Origin: Alkalibacterium thalassium
Lineage (GTDB): Bacteria > Bacillota > Bacilli > Lactobacillales > Carnobacteriaceae_A
Direction of reading: 5' to 3'
DNA: 46,177 bases
Assembly: GCF_900101165.1 (NCBI RefSeq)
Contig: NZ_FNFK01000012.1
Location: forward strand, 1-46,177
Under the pieces are notes generated by a model. The model had not been told where the DNA came from. It ran no database searches and saw only the letters and a program-made list of their open reading frames with translations. Positions 34,444-43,909 of this stretch are shown one piece after another. The position numbers and the translations under genes are program-made. Numbering within the stretch: position 1 is the stretch's first letter; each line of letters starts with the position of its first letter.

Positions 34444-34950
34444 TTATTTAGAAGAAACAGAACCGATTTCTGCGCCTTTTTGGGTTTCTCCAGTAGTTGA
34501 CAGGTCATAATCTCCTACTTGATCCATGTTGGTGAAAACGATGATGACTGTATTTTCTTTACCGGCAGCTTTCAGGCCTTCAAGGTCTACTGTAGAAATT
34601 TTAGTTTCCGGTGTAACCGTGTCGCCTTCTTTGACTAAAGTGTCAAATGGTCCGCCTTCAAGTTCTACAGTGTCGATACCAATGTGAATCAGAACTTCTA
34701 TACCGTTATCCAACTCAAGTCCAACTGCGTGCTGAGTCGGAAAGACACTAACAACCTTACCTGAACCTGGTGAATAGATGTCGCCATCGCTTGGTACAAC
34801 ACCAAACCCGTCTCCCATCATTTTCTGTGAAAAGACTGGATCATCCACTTCTTCGATTGGAATAACTTTTCCATTAACAGGGTTGCTCAATACGACTTTC
34901 GTTTCTTTAGGTTCATTTCCTTTTCCTTTTAAAAAGTCAAATACTCCCAT
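34444..34950 (-). CDS. crr: PTS glucose-type EIIA component
   Basis: A 168-residue soluble EIIA-Glc domain that relays phosphate from HPr to an EIIB domain. The phosphorylated His is His89 (EVLIHIGIDTVELEG) and the second active-site His is His74 (FPTQHAVGLEL). There are no fused EIIB or EIIC domains and no PTS permease nearby, so it must serve permeases encoded elsewhere. The start has GGGAG 6 nt upstream. It has its own promoter and the bidirectional terminator. Whether it also regulates, as Crr does in enteric bacteria, is unknown for Firmicutes. Confidence 0.92.
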   Translation of the reverse strand: MGVFDFLKGKGNEPKETKVVLSNPVNGKVIPIEEVDDPVFSQKMMGDGFGVVPSDGDIYSPGSGKVVSVFPTQHAVGLELDNGIEVLIHIGIDTVELEGGPFDTLVKEGDTVTPETKISTVDLEGLKAAGKENTVIIVFTNMDQVGDYDLSTTGETQKGAEIGSVSSK

Positions 34951-35016
34951 ATTTCTCCCTACTTTCTTAATATTTTGTGCTGACAGTATACATAATTTCC
35001 GATACTTATTCTATAA

Positions 35017-35045
35017 ATAATAGTAACACATCCTAGTGTAAACAA
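35017..35045 (-). promoter_or_regulatory. crr: Promoter of the EIIA gene
   Basis: TTGTTT (35045-35040), a 17-bp spacer and TATTAT (35022-35017) on the minus strand, about 67 nt before the start codon. Confidence 0.5.
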
Positions 35046-35105
35046 AAACTAAAAAGATTTTGTAAAGAATTCTTCATATTCTTATGGTTTTTTAACACCT
35101 GTTTT

Positions 35106-35114
35106 TGTTAAAAT
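35106..35114 (+). promoter_or_regulatory. uppP: Extended -10 promoter of uppP
   Basis: TGT followed by TAAAAT; no clear -35. It is about 35 nt before the start codon. Confidence 0.45.
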
Positions 35115-35149
35115 GGAAGAGTTGAATTTAACTAAAAGGAGATATGACT

Positions 35150-35971
35150 GTGTTATTAGAATTAGTAAAGTCCATCATACTGGGCGTAGTACAAGGAATT
35201 ACAGAATGGCTTCCTGTCAGCAGCACCGGACACATGATCCTGGTAGACGAGTTTCTCATACTTAATACTACTGACGAATTCAAGGAAATGTTCCTTGTAG
35301 TCATTCAGCTGGCTTCCATTATGGCGGTAGTTCTGCTTTATTTTAAAAAACTTAACCCCTTTGACTCAGGTAAAAATGATCTGCAGAAAAAAGAAACCTG
35401 GCATATCTGGTACAAAGTACTTATCGGTATCATTCCTGCAGGAGTATTCGGCATACTGTTTGAAGATGCCATCCATGACCTTTTCTATAACTGGATTACA
35501 GTAGCAGTAGCCCTCATCATCTATGGGGTCGCATTTATCGTAATAGAGAAACGTAATGAAGGAAAGGTTCCAACGATAGCAACTTGGGAAGATTTAAATT
35601 ATAAAGTCGCCCTCATGATTGGATTCTTTCAGGTGCTTGCTCTGATACCAGGTACATCCCGTTCAGGTGCAACTATTGTCGGGGCCATCCTTATTGGAAC
35701 AGCCCGTCCGATTGCTGCTGAATATTCTTTCTTCCTGTCCATACCCGTGATGATGGGTGCAAGTCTGATCAAACTGCTGGGATTCGGCTTTACTTTTACA
35801 TTAGAAGAATTGCTCATTCTGATCGTCGGCTGTATTGTATCTTTCCTGGTATCAATCTTTGCAATCAAATTCCTAATGAACTATATCCGTCGAAATGACT
35901 TCAGCTCATTCGGCTGGTACAGGATAGCTGTAGGTTTCGTCGTCATCGGATACTTCTGGCTGATTGGGTAA
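35150..35971 (+). CDS. uppP: Undecaprenyl-diphosphatase
   Basis: A 273-residue BacA/UppP-type membrane phosphatase recycling the undecaprenyl carrier for wall polymers. About eight TM helices; the two catalytic signatures are intact, [14 protein letters not shown] near 15-28 (the (E/Q)xxxE motif) and [11 protein letters not shown] near 168-178. I chose GTG at 35150 because AAAGGAG is 8 nt upstream; the ATG at 35144 is only 2 nt from it. Overexpression of this family confers bacitracin tolerance in other species. Single-gene unit. Confidence 0.93.
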   Translation: MLLELVKSIILGVVQGITEWLPVSSTGHMILVDEFLILNTTDEFKEMFLVVIQLASIMAVVLLYFKKLNPFDSGKNDLQKKETWHIWYKVLIGIIPAGVFGILFEDAIHDLFYNWITVAVALIIYGVAFIVIEKRNEGKVPTIATWEDLNYKVALMIGFFQVLALIPGTSRSGATIVGAILIGTARPIAAEYSFFLSIPVMMGASLIKLLGFGFTFTLEELLILIVGCIVSFLVSIFAIKFLMNYIRRNDFSSFGWYRIAVGFVVIGYFWLIG

Positions 35972-36052
35972 ATCATTTAGTTCTGTTCCTTTTTTCTTGC
36001 GATACGAGGACACATATGCCATAATGACTTTGAAAGATAATTGAATATCTCT

Positions 36053-36139
36053 TTCACTAGGGGAGCCGCTGACGGCTGAGAAAAGCAATGCTTTGACCCT
36101 TGGAACCTGATCTGGTTAACTCCAGCGTAGGGAAGTGGA
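36053..36139 (+). promoter_or_regulatory. TPP (THI-element) riboswitch
   Basis: The conserved THI-box core is clear: ACTAGGGGAGCC, GGCTGAGA, GACCCTTGGAACCTGATC, then TGGTTAACTCCAGCGTAGGG. P1 is formed by TTCACT (36053-36058) and AGTGGA (36134-36139). It precedes a terminator and tenA, so thiamine pyrophosphate probably turns tenA transcription off. Confidence 0.95.
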
Positions 36140-36204
36140 GCTTAGATCATTATGTATGGAGTGTTTTAGATGCCTCTCCAGCGTTCATTATGACTTTTAA
36201 GTTA

Positions 36205-36237
36205 AGCCGCCCTGCAAATTAGCAGTGCGGCTTTTTT
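36205..36237 (+). terminator. Riboswitch-controlled terminator before tenA
   Basis: AGCCGC and CTGC pair with GCAG and GCGGCT (one mismatch), followed by six T. It is 66 nt past the aptamer and 217 nt before tenA, so it is the likely expression platform. Confidence 0.9.
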
Positions 36238-36454
36238 GCAGTCAGATAACTTAACTATACAACTAAGGTTAAATGCGTAGATCCATTCCCATTCTTTTCG
36301 CGCCCTTCACTTCCTGTATCAGTCCGCTTTTCTCAGTCGGTGTTCTTCTTGTTCGTCTTGTTCTTTTGGTTCGTCTGCCCGTCAGATATAGTTCTTTTAA
36401 GCAGAGACCATAAAGTCCGCAAATTGTAATTACCATACTATTGGAGGTTAACCC
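36238..36454 (+). other. Long leader between the riboswitch terminator and tenA
   Basis: No supported gene. Around 36335-36380 it is a pyrimidine-rich run of GTTC/GTCTT units. One plus-strand frame is open for about 60 codons and would encode a run of Phe/Leu/Val, but it has no start with a ribosome binding site. The tenA site GGAGG is at the end. Confidence 0.5.
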
Positions 36455-37123
36455 ATGTCATTTACCCAAGAATTGAGGCAAGACGCTGATTCAATTTTTC
36501 AAGCTATATTCAAACATCCATTCGTACAAGGAATAGGATCTGGAAAGCTTGAAGCTGAGCAGCTTATACATTATGTCAAACAGGATTTCGAATATTTAAA
36601 TACATTTAATCAAGTATACGGTATAGCTATTTCAAAAAGTGTACTTAGAGAAGATATGGCAGTTTTTAACAATCAGATCACTTTTATTCTGGATGCTGAG
36701 GTACATCCTCACACTAATTTCTGTCAGGTAGCTGGTGTCAGATATGAAGATTTACAGTATGAACCGCTGGCCCCATCTGCACATCATTATACCCGTCATA
36801 TGCTTGATGTCGCTCAACGAGGAAGTTTCGGCGAAATCCTCGCTGTGCTGCTCCCTTGTCCATGGACCTATCTGGAAATTGCCCATCACTTGAAAGAAAC
36901 ATTTTCTATAGATGATACTCATCCTTTTTCTAAATGGGTCTCCTTCTATGCAAAAAACGAAGTGGATACGATTATCAGTACATTTCGAACACGACTTGAC
37001 GCATATGCAGAGTCAGCTTCAGACGCTGAGAAAGCCCGCATGAAGGAAGCTTTTGTCAAAAGCTGTCAGCTGGAATGGATGTTCTGGAATATGGCATATG
37101 AGATTGAAAAGTGGCCGGTCTGA
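36455..37123 (+). CDS. tenA: TenA family aminopyrimidine aminohydrolase (thiaminase II)
   Basis: A 222-residue all-helical enzyme that salvages thiamine breakdown products by hydrolysing aminopyrimidines toward HMP. Key residues align with Bacillus subtilis TenA: Asp44 (KQDFEYL), Cys135 nucleophile (LLPCPWTYLEI) and Glu207 (CQLEWMFW). TPP riboswitch control supports a thiamine role. No thiMED, thiT or thiW gene adjoins it, so it acts with pathway genes elsewhere. The start has TTGGAGG about 7 nt upstream. Single-gene unit closed by a strong terminator. Confidence 0.94.
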   Translation: MSFTQELRQDADSIFQAIFKHPFVQGIGSGKLEAEQLIHYVKQDFEYLNTFNQVYGIAISKSVLREDMAVFNNQITFILDAEVHPHTNFCQVAGVRYEDLQYEPLAPSAHHYTRHMLDVAQRGSFGEILAVLLPCPWTYLEIAHHLKETFSIDDTHPFSKWVSFYAKNEVDTIISTFRTRLDAYAESASDAEKARMKEAFVKSCQLEWMFWNMAYEIEKWPV

Positions 37124-37309
37124 GTGATCGTTATTATGAGGTGTTCTGAGTGAGGAGACTGGTGGCATTGAGTCGGTCAGCTAGATACGCCTTACTCGAA
37201 GTCGAGATTGTAAGTGAGTGTGTTCTAAGACTCATCATACAGCCTACTCATCCAATCCAAAAGCTGAAATGTCCATACCCATACACTAAATTTCTAATTT
37301 GAGTATAGA
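37124..37309 (+). other. tenA 3' region without a gene
   Basis: No coding frame. It includes an imperfect hairpin (CTTACTCG/CGAG-ATT-GTAAG near 37190-37214). Nothing else I can name. Confidence 0.5.
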
Positions 37310-37359
37310 AAAAGCCGTCAAATCGAGTGGAAATTTCCTGACTCGATTTGACGGCTTTT
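37310..37359. terminator. Strong bidirectional terminator between tenA and glgP
   Basis: AAAAGCCGTCAAATCGAGT pairs perfectly with ACTCGATTTGACGGCTTTT (19 bp, 12-nt loop). A/T-runs on both sides serve convergent tenA (+) and the glycogen operon (-). Confidence 0.95.
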
Positions 37360-37426
37360 ATTTTGACTAATCAGCACATGATGAAACAAACCTAGAATTC
37401 TTCACATCACTGAATGAGGAATCCTT

Positions 37427-39865
37427 TTAATACAAGGGTTCATCCACTAGGTGGACCCCTTCATCTTCCTCAACGCAAGATCTCACTTTCCAGATATCAT
37501 CTGCATAGCGCTGAATTGTATAGTCAGCTGAAAATGGAGCTGAAGAAGCAATATTCAGCAGAGATTTGCGTGCCCACTCAGACTGATCTTTATAAAGATC
37601 ATCGACTTTATTTTGAGCTTCTACGTAAGATGCAAAATCTTTTAATACAAAGTACTCATCATTAAAGTTTACGAGTGAATCAAATAATGCGTAGCCTTCA
37701 TCCTGTAGATTCGGAATCGTTCCATTAGTCAGTGCATCTAGAACATTCTTGAGTTTCTGATCAGACTCATAAAGTTCTCTTGCCTGATAAGACTGATTTT
37801 CTTTCAATTTGTATACTTCTTTACTGGATAAACCAAAGACAAACAGATTGTCCTCTCCGACAAAGTCTCTAATTTCAATATTGGCTCCATCCAATGTAGC
37901 CAATGTTAAAGCCCCGTTAGCCATCAGTTTCATATTGCTTGTTCCTGACGCTTCCATACTTGCCAGTGAAATCTGTTCACTGATGTCTGCAGCCGGAATA
38001 ATCTTCTCCGCTAGAGACACACCGTAATTTTCAAAGAAGACAATTTTCAGCTTGTCGCCGACATCAGGATCGTTGTTCACCAGATCAGCCAGAGAGTTGA
38101 TCACTTTAATGATCTGCTTCGCATAATGGTAGCTTGGTGCAGCCTTTGCGCCGAATATGAAGACTCTAGGAACGTAGTCAACAGATGGGTTCTCTTTGAT
38201 TTCAAGATAGCGGTGCAGGATATGAAGCAGATTCAAATGCTGTCGCTTATAAGCATGCAGACGCTTGATCTGGACATCGAACAAAGCATTCGGATCGACT
38301 GTAATTCCTTTGACTTCCTTGATGTGAGCAGCCAGACGTTTTTTATTCTTGAGCTTTACATCCGTCAGCTTATTCAATGTATCCTTATCTTTCTCGAAGC
38401 CTTTAAATACTTTCAGTTCTGATGGAGTAAGCTTCCAGTTTTCCCCAATTTTTTCGTCTATAAGTTGAGTCAGATCAGGATTGGCTAAGTGAACCCATCT
38501 TCGCTGAGTAATCCCGTTAGTTTTATTGTTGAAACGTTCAGGATATAACTCAAAGAAATCTTTCAGCACATCATTCATGAGAATATCAGTATGAAGTTTA
38601 GCTACCCCATTCACACTGTGACTGCCGATCACTGCTAGGTGAGCCATGTTGACGACTCCATTCTGCAAAATGGCTGTCTGCCAGGTGATGCGCTCTCCAT
38701 ATAATGGCATAGTATTTTCAACAAAGCGATTGTTGATTTCTTCGATGATCATGTAGATTCTAGGCAGCAGTTCTTTCATCATATCGATCGGCCATTTTTC
38801 CAGTGCTTCACGAAGGATGGTATGGTTAGTATAGCTGCATGTCTTGAATGTGATTTCCCAAGCCTGTTCCCATGACAAGTGTTCTTCATCGATAAGGATA
38901 CGCATCAATTCAGGCACAACTAATGCAGGGTGAGTATCATTAATATGGATAGCCACTTTATCCGGAATGTTCTTACGCGGAACATTATATTTACGGAAGT
39001 GTCTGATAATGGACTGTACTCCCGCCGATACCATGAAGTATTCCTGTTTTAGACGAAGCAGACGGCCTTCATAGTTGGAATCATCTGGGTATAGGACTTG
39101 AGTGATTTCCTTGATTGGCTCTGTTTCTTCAATCGTATGATAGTTCGCTTCTTCCTCTACCGGGATCTCAGCTGACCATAGACGAAGATTATTAACTGTG
39201 TCGTTTCTATAGCCAACCATAGGCGTATCATAAGGCACTGCCAGTACATTCAACGTATTCTCATAATGCGGAACCAGATGGCCCTGATGGTTTTCTTCAA
39301 GCCAGACATTCCCACCAAACCTCACCATACAAGTAGATTTGTCATTTCTCGTTTCCCATACATTTCTGTATCTTAACCAGTTTTCAGGCAGTTCAACCTG
39401 ATAACCATCGACAAACTTTTGTCTGAACAAGCCGTACTGATAACGAATACCATTCCCGTTACCTGCCATACCTAAAGAAGCCAGTGAATCCATAAAGCAG
39501 GAAGCCAGACGTCCCAAGCCACCATTACCTAATGCAGGGTCGGCTTCTGCTTCTGCCAACTGATCAAATGATAAATCCAGTTCGCTCAAACCTTCTTTAA
39601 CTACATCTAAAAGCCCCAGGTTGTAAGCATTACTTTTTAATTGTCTCCCCGGAAGAAATTCCATAGAAAAATAATACACTTGCTTAACGCTATTTTTAAT
39701 ATACTTTTCTCTTGTCTCTTTCCAGTGACTTGAAATATAATTTTTTACGAGCAATCCTAAAGCATTGTAAAGCTGTTCGTTTGATCCTTCTTCGTAACTG
39801 TATGCATACATGCTTTGAAACTGCTGTTTAAATTCTTTAACAAACTGTTTAACTGTTATTTCCAT
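37427..39865 (-). CDS. glgP: Glycogen/starch/alpha-glucan phosphorylase
   Basis: An 812-residue PLP enzyme releasing glucose-1-phosphate from glycogen chain ends. Visible motifs: GNGGLGRLASCFMDSLA (substrate/phosphate region), HINDTHPAL, and EASGTSNMKLMANGAL containing the PLP-binding Lys. Full length and cytosolic. I chose ATG at 39865, with GGAGG 7 nt upstream; further in-frame upstream ATGs overlap that site. Last gene of the glycogen operon, but separated from glgA by 233 bp that hold a perfect hairpin and a promoter-like pair, so its expression may be set separately. Confidence 0.95.
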   Translation of the reverse strand: MEITVKQFVKEFKQQFQSMYAYSYEEGSNEQLYNALGLLVKNYISSHWKETREKYIKNSVKQVYYFSMEFLPGRQLKSNAYNLGLLDVVKEGLSELDLSFDQLAEAEADPALGNGGLGRLASCFMDSLASLGMAGNGNGIRYQYGLFRQKFVDGYQVELPENWLRYRNVWETRNDKSTCMVRFGGNVWLEENHQGHLVPHYENTLNVLAVPYDTPMVGYRNDTVNNLRLWSAEIPVEEEANYHTIEETEPIKEITQVLYPDDSNYEGRLLRLKQEYFMVSAGVQSIIRHFRKYNVPRKNIPDKVAIHINDTHPALVVPELMRILIDEEHLSWEQAWEITFKTCSYTNHTILREALEKWPIDMMKELLPRIYMIIEEINNRFVENTMPLYGERITWQTAILQNGVVNMAHLAVIGSHSVNGVAKLHTDILMNDVLKDFFELYPERFNNKTNGITQRRWVHLANPDLTQLIDEKIGENWKLTPSELKVFKGFEKDKDTLNKLTDVKLKNKKRLAAHIKEVKGITVDPNALFDVQIKRLHAYKRQHLNLLHILHRYLEIKENPSVDYVPRVFIFGAKAAPSYHYAKQIIKVINSLADLVNNDPDVGDKLKIVFFENYGVSLAEKIIPAADISEQISLASMEASGTSNMKLMANGALTLATLDGANIEIRDFVGEDNLFVFGLSSKEVYKLKENQSYQARELYESDQKLKNVLDALTNGTIPNLQDEGYALFDSLVNFNDEYFVLKDFASYVEAQNKVDDLYKDQSEWARKSLLNIASSAPFSADYTIQRYADDIWKVRSCVEEDEGVHLVDEPLY

Positions 39866-39892
39866 AAACATTCCTCCATCTTCTCTATCCCG

Positions 39893-39921
39893 AGTATACC
39901 CCATAGATTAAAATTTGAAAA
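39893..39921 (-). promoter_or_regulatory. glgP: Possible own promoter of glgP
   Basis: TTTTCA, a 17-bp spacer and TATACT on the minus strand, 28 nt before the glgP start. Confidence 0.45.
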
Positions 39922-39979
39922 GAAATCTCTAATCTGTTTATACAGGCATCGTCTTCATTTTACAATCTAAGTACAAATA

Positions 39980-40022
39980 AACGAAAATAGTATAACTTCA
40001 TTAAAGCCATACTATTTTCGTT
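39980..40022. terminator. Perfect hairpin between glgA and glgP
   Basis: AACGAAAATAGTAT pairs perfectly with ATACTATTTTCGTT (14 bp, 15-nt loop). On the minus strand it is followed by TATTTGTAC, a modest U-tract, so it probably stops or attenuates transcription before glgP. Confidence 0.7.
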
Positions 40023-40098
40023 TGTTAATATTTTTCTAATTGACAGAAAATCGACTCTTAAACATGATCGTTCTAATACAGTTCTAAATCAGTTACCA

Positions 40099-41538
40099 TT
40101 AATAAATCAGATAGCGGTACTGATCTAGATACTTTTGAGCCGATTGTTTCCAGCTGTTATCTGTTTCCATTGCTCTGACCTGCAATGTATTAAAACTGTC
40201 AGGTCTATCATAATAAACAGTCAGGGCACGGTCGATCGTGCTCAACATCGTCAGGACATCAAAATCATGGAAACTGAACCCTGTTCCTTCATCTGTCCAC
40301 TCATTATGTGGCTGAATCGTATCCACCAGTCCTCCGGTTTCATGGACGATCGGCAAGGTACCGTATCTAAGTGAGTTCAGCTGAGATAGTCCGCATGGTT
40401 CAAACAGTGATGGCATCAGGAACAGATCTGATCCTGCGTAGATCCACTGGGCCAGTTCACTGTCGAAATCGATAATAGCGCTGAACTTGTCCGGGTAGGT
40501 TTCAGTATAGTATCTGAACGCATCCTCAAAATACGGCTTGCCCGTTCCGACCAACACCATCTGCATATGGCGGTGCTTCATCAGTTCTTCCATGGCATCG
40601 ACGATCAGCTCCACGCCTTTCTGTTCATCCAGACGAGTAACGATTCCTACTAAAGCAACTTCTTTATCTTCCGGAAGACCCACTCTTTTCTGTAGAGCAA
40701 GCTTGCTTTTTACTTTTCCAGACAAATTGTCTTTTGAAAATGTGGCTGGTATGACTGAATCTGTCTGGGGATCATAGGTATCATAGTCGATGCCATTAAC
40801 GATCCCGACAAGCTTGTGCTGAATGTTTCTCAAGTCCCCGTCCAGCCCGTAACCGAACTCGGGTGTCTGAATTTCATTCGCATATGTCGGACTTACTGTG
40901 GTAACCAGATCTGCGTAGTAGATGCCGCCTTTCAGCCAGCACGCATTGTCACCGTACTTCAGTCCTCTCTCGTGAAAAGCAGCATATCCAATATCAAAAT
41001 GATCGGACAGTACATACTGATCATAGACACCCTGAAACAGAATATTATGAATCGTCAGGACAGTTTTTATATCTTTTAATGTATTGATCCAGCTGTACTT
41101 ATCTTTAAGCAGCACAGGCATCATCGCAGTCTGCCAGTCATTCACATGAAGGATATCCGGAATGAAGCCTATCTGTTCGAGCATTTCAATGGCCGCCTGC
41201 TGGAAAAATGCAAACCGTTCACTATCGTCTCCATAGTCATACAGATTTTCCCTGTCAAAATAAAAGAGATTATCTATAAAGTAATAGGTCACCTTATCTC
41301 TGACCAGCTGCTTGATGCCACAATGCTGGTTTCTCCACCCTACCTTGACGATAAATGAGCAGATATCTTCCAGTTCCTCATTAGTCTCATCATCCAGTTT
41401 CTGAACGAAATAAGGAAGAACGACGCGGACATCGTTCCCTTCTTTCGCCAGTTCCTTTGGAAGAGAGCCCATGACGTCTCCTAGTCCGCCAGTTTTAAAG
41501 AAAGGGGCACACTCTGAAGCAGCAAATAGTAGTTTCAT
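40099..41538 (-). CDS. glgA: Glycogen synthase
   Basis: A GT5 enzyme (about 479 residues) elongating glycogen from ADP-glucose. The ADP-glucose loop KTGGLGDVMGSL is at about 15-26; the GT-B C-terminal half has VGIVTRLDEQKGVELI and the acceptor-side EPCGLSQLNSLRYGTLPIV. I chose ATG at 41538 (MKLLFAASE); a GTG at 41550 overlaps the glgD stop as GTGA and is also possible. Cotranscribed with glgBCD. Confidence 0.95.
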   Translation of the reverse strand: MKLLFAASECAPFFKTGGLGDVMGSLPKELAKEGNDVRVVLPYFVQKLDDETNEELEDICSFIVKVGWRNQHCGIKQLVRDKVTYYFIDNLFYFDRENLYDYGDDSERFAFFQQAAIEMLEQIGFIPDILHVNDWQTAMMPVLLKDKYSWINTLKDIKTVLTIHNILFQGVYDQYVLSDHFDIGYAAFHERGLKYGDNACWLKGGIYYADLVTTVSPTYANEIQTPEFGYGLDGDLRNIQHKLVGIVNGIDYDTYDPQTDSVIPATFSKDNLSGKVKSKLALQKRVGLPEDKEVALVGIVTRLDEQKGVELIVDAMEELMKHRHMQMVLVGTGKPYFEDAFRYYTETYPDKFSAIIDFDSELAQWIYAGSDLFLMPSLFEPCGLSQLNSLRYGTLPIVHETGGLVDTIQPHNEWTDEGTGFSFHDFDVLTMLSTIDRALTVYYDRPDSFNTLQVRAMETDNSWKQSAQKYLDQYRYLIY

Positions 41539-41546
41539 TGTCTTAC

Positions 41547-42716
41547 TCACTCCTCCTTGACCTCTCCTTCTGCATAAATCACGCCGTCTTTGGCGATAAC
41601 TATAGGATTCTCGGCTGTCCCTTCCAGACGGACGCCTTTTTTCACATAAACATGCTTATCCAGAATGACGTGTTTTAAGTAGGCCCCTTCTTCAATACAG
41701 GAATCCTGCATGATTATTGAGTCTTCAATATGTGCATTTTCAGCTATCTTCACTTTACGGAAAATCAGCGAATCCTTAACTGTACCATAGACTTCGCAGT
41801 CATTAGCAAACTGTGCATTTTCTATCATTGCAGTTTGTCCATAATAAGTTGGTGCCGAATTCTTAGACCGTGTTCTGACTGGGTCAGCACGATAGAAGAG
41901 AGAATTGAAGTTGTCCTCATGAAGCATATCCATATTGGCATCATAATAACTCTTGATGTCTTCGACGACTTTAAGGTAACCAGCATACTCGTAGCCATAC
42001 ACAGAACAACCTGAATCTAAACTGAACTGGATGAAATTGTTCACATTAATATCCAGTTCCGCCAGTTTTGCTCTGTACAGGTAATCAAGGAAAGTCTTCT
42101 TGCTTAAGATCATTGTTTCCATATTTAAGTTGAAGCGGTCTTCCTTAACATCGGATATAGCTGTAACACCACTAATGTCGCAGCCTTCTTCATCGCCTAG
42201 ATCAAGTGCAGAATAGACCGTGTCACTACTCAGTTCGTCTCTGTTCACTTTCTTGTAGACAACTGTGACCTGGCTGTCTTTATCTTCATGGTAATGCATG
42301 AGCGATTCGATCTGAATATTCGAAAGGAAGGCTGAACCCATCATAACGACATAGTCTGCTTTGGCACGAGTGACGTAATTATAGTGATCTTCATAATAGA
42401 AGCGGTCGTGTTTTGATTCCGTGCTTCGGTCAGCTTTCAGTTTTACTTGAGAATGTGTAAATACTCCCCCACCGGCTAGAGAATCCAGTCCCCATGTCGA
42501 TCCGGAACGGATATGATCATATAAGGAGTGGCCTGAACCGGAAATGAATAAGGCAGCAGATTCTGCTTCGGCATTATATAAGCTGGAAAACGGAAAATCG
42601 ACTAAGCGGTACCGGCATGCGAAAGGCAGTGAGGCAACCGGTCTTCTATTAGTCAGTGGTTTCAGCTTATCTTCATACTCTACTAAATTCAGTATAGGTG
42701 CGATTCTATTTCTCAT
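41547..42716 (-). CDS. glgD: Glucose-1-phosphate adenylyltransferase regulatory subunit
   Basis: A 389-residue paralogue of GlgC found in Firmicutes. It has a nucleotidyltransferase fold and a left-handed beta-helix, but the N-terminal nucleotide loop GGxGxRL of GlgC is replaced ([13 protein letters not shown]), so it is probably poorly catalytic and tunes GlgC in a GlgCD complex. Its start overlaps the glgC end by 11 nt, with AGGAGGG 7 nt upstream inside glgC. It overlaps the alternative glgA GTG start at its own stop. Confidence 0.94.
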   Translation of the reverse strand: MRNRIAPILNLVEYEDKLKPLTNRRPVASLPFACRYRLVDFPFSSLYNAEAESAALFISGSGHSLYDHIRSGSTWGLDSLAGGGVFTHSQVKLKADRSTESKHDRFYYEDHYNYVTRAKADYVVMMGSAFLSNIQIESLMHYHEDKDSQVTVVYKKVNRDELSSDTVYSALDLGDEEGCDISGVTAISDVKEDRFNLNMETMILSKKTFLDYLYRAKLAELDINVNNFIQFSLDSGCSVYGYEYAGYLKVVEDIKSYYDANMDMLHEDNFNSLFYRADPVRTRSKNSAPTYYGQTAMIENAQFANDCEVYGTVKDSLIFRKVKIAENAHIEDSIIMQDSCIEEGAYLKHVILDKHVYVKKGVRLEGTAENPIVIAKDGVIYAEGEVKEE

Positions 42717-43851
42717 CGGAATACCCTCCTATTTCTTCTCCGTATCCAGCAACGGCAATGTCGTCTTCAGTCCCGATTAGCTCGGCATCATCAAATATAT
42801 GTGCGCCTTCACCAACAATCGCTTTTTCGATTCTGACATTCTCTCCAATCACTGCATTCGGCATGATAAAAGAATCAGTGATAACTGAGTTTTTTCCAAC
42901 CTTAACATTATGCGACAGAATGGAATGATTGATTTCGCCTGCCACATAGCACCCGTCAGTGATCATGGAATCCTTGACTTTTGCGGAGGATGTCAGAAAC
43001 TGTGGTGTCGTATTCGGACTCTTGGAGTAGACTCTCCAGTCGCGATTTCGGATATTAAGGTCGTGTTCAGGGTCCAGGAACTCCATATTGGCGCTCCACA
43101 AGCTTTCAAGTGTCCCAACATCTTTCCAGTATCCTTCAAACGAGTAAGCATAGATGGCTTCACTGTTTCTAAGATACGCCGGAATCACGTGGTGCCCGAA
43201 GTCTTCCATCTGTCTATTTTTAGACTGATTATCAACAAGGTACTGTTTCAGACGTGGCCAGCTGAAGATGTAGATCCCCATAGATGCCAGGTTTGATTTT
43301 GGATTATCCGGTTTCTCCTGGAACTCGATGATTCGATCTGTTCGGTCTGTAGCCATAACACCGAATCGTGAGGCATCTTCCCAAGGTACAGGCATGACCC
43401 CTACTGTAAGAGAAGCAGCCTGCTGCTTGTGGTAATCGAGCATTTTCTCATAGTCCATCTTATAGATGTGGTCTCCTGATAGGATTACAACATAATCGGG
43501 ATTTTTCTGATCGATAAAGTCCATATTCTGAAAGACAGCATGTGCTGTTCCTTTAAAGAATTTCTCTCCATCGACGCTTGAATACGGCTGAAGGATGGTG
43601 GCTCCTCCGTTATGTCTGTTAAGACCCCAGCTCGATCCATTTCCTACATGATCATTCAGGACAAGCGGCTGGTACTGCGTCACCACTCCTACATCATTGA
43701 TCCCTGAGTTTGCACAGTTTGATAAGGCAAAGTCGATGATGCGGTAGTTTCCGCCGAAAGGTACAGCGGGCTTGGCGATCTGCTTGGTCAGTTTACCTAG
43801 GCGCGATCCCTGTCCACCAGCTAAGATCATTGCAACTGTTTCAGTTTTCAT
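42706..43851 (-). CDS. glgC: Glucose-1-phosphate adenylyltransferase catalytic subunit
   Basis: Makes ADP-glucose from ATP and glucose-1-phosphate, the committed step of glycogen synthesis. It is 381 residues: a nucleotidyltransferase domain with [13 protein letters not shown] near 10-22, [15 protein letters not shown] and [12 protein letters not shown], then a beta-helix C-terminus. The only usable start is ATG at 43851, yet no Shine-Dalgarno lies directly before it; AAGGAGG is about 31 nt away with a stable hairpin between (see separate entry). It overlaps glgD. Confidence 0.95.
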   Translation of the reverse strand: MKTETVAMILAGGQGSRLGKLTKQIAKPAVPFGGNYRIIDFALSNCANSGINDVGVVTQYQPLVLNDHVGNGSSWGLNRHNGGATILQPYSSVDGEKFFKGTAHAVFQNMDFIDQKNPDYVVILSGDHIYKMDYEKMLDYHKQQAASLTVGVMPVPWEDASRFGVMATDRTDRIIEFQEKPDNPKSNLASMGIYIFSWPRLKQYLVDNQSKNRQMEDFGHHVIPAYLRNSEAIYAYSFEGYWKDVGTLESLWSANMEFLDPEHDLNIRNRDWRVYSKSPNTTPQFLTSSAKVKDSMITDGCYVAGEINHSILSHNVKVGKNSVITDSFIMPNAVIGENVRIEKAIVGEGAHIFDDAELIGTEDDIAVAGYGEEIGGYSDEK

Positions 43852-43889
43852 ATTGTTCGGAAGTGTCAGAAGACCTTCCTTCCCTCCTT
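43852..43889 (-). promoter_or_regulatory. glgC: Shine-Dalgarno - hairpin - start arrangement of glgC
   Basis: On the minus strand AAGGAGG (43889-43883), 3 nt, then GGAAGGTC-TTCT-GAC(A)CTTCC (8 bp with one bulged A; 43879-43859), then 7 nt to the ATG. Linear spacing is ~31 nt, far too long; if the hairpin forms, effective spacing is ~10 nt. Translation of glgC may depend on this fold. Confidence 0.65.
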
Positions 43890-43909
43890 AAGGTAATGTA
43901 ATTGTGTAC

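Noticed and set aside
36244-36425. Open plus-strand frame between riboswitch and tenA encoding a Phe/Leu/Val-rich stretch
   Set aside because: No ATG, GTG or TTG with a ribosome binding site; the hydrophobicity follows from the pyrimidine-rich DNA. Kept only as a note on the leader.
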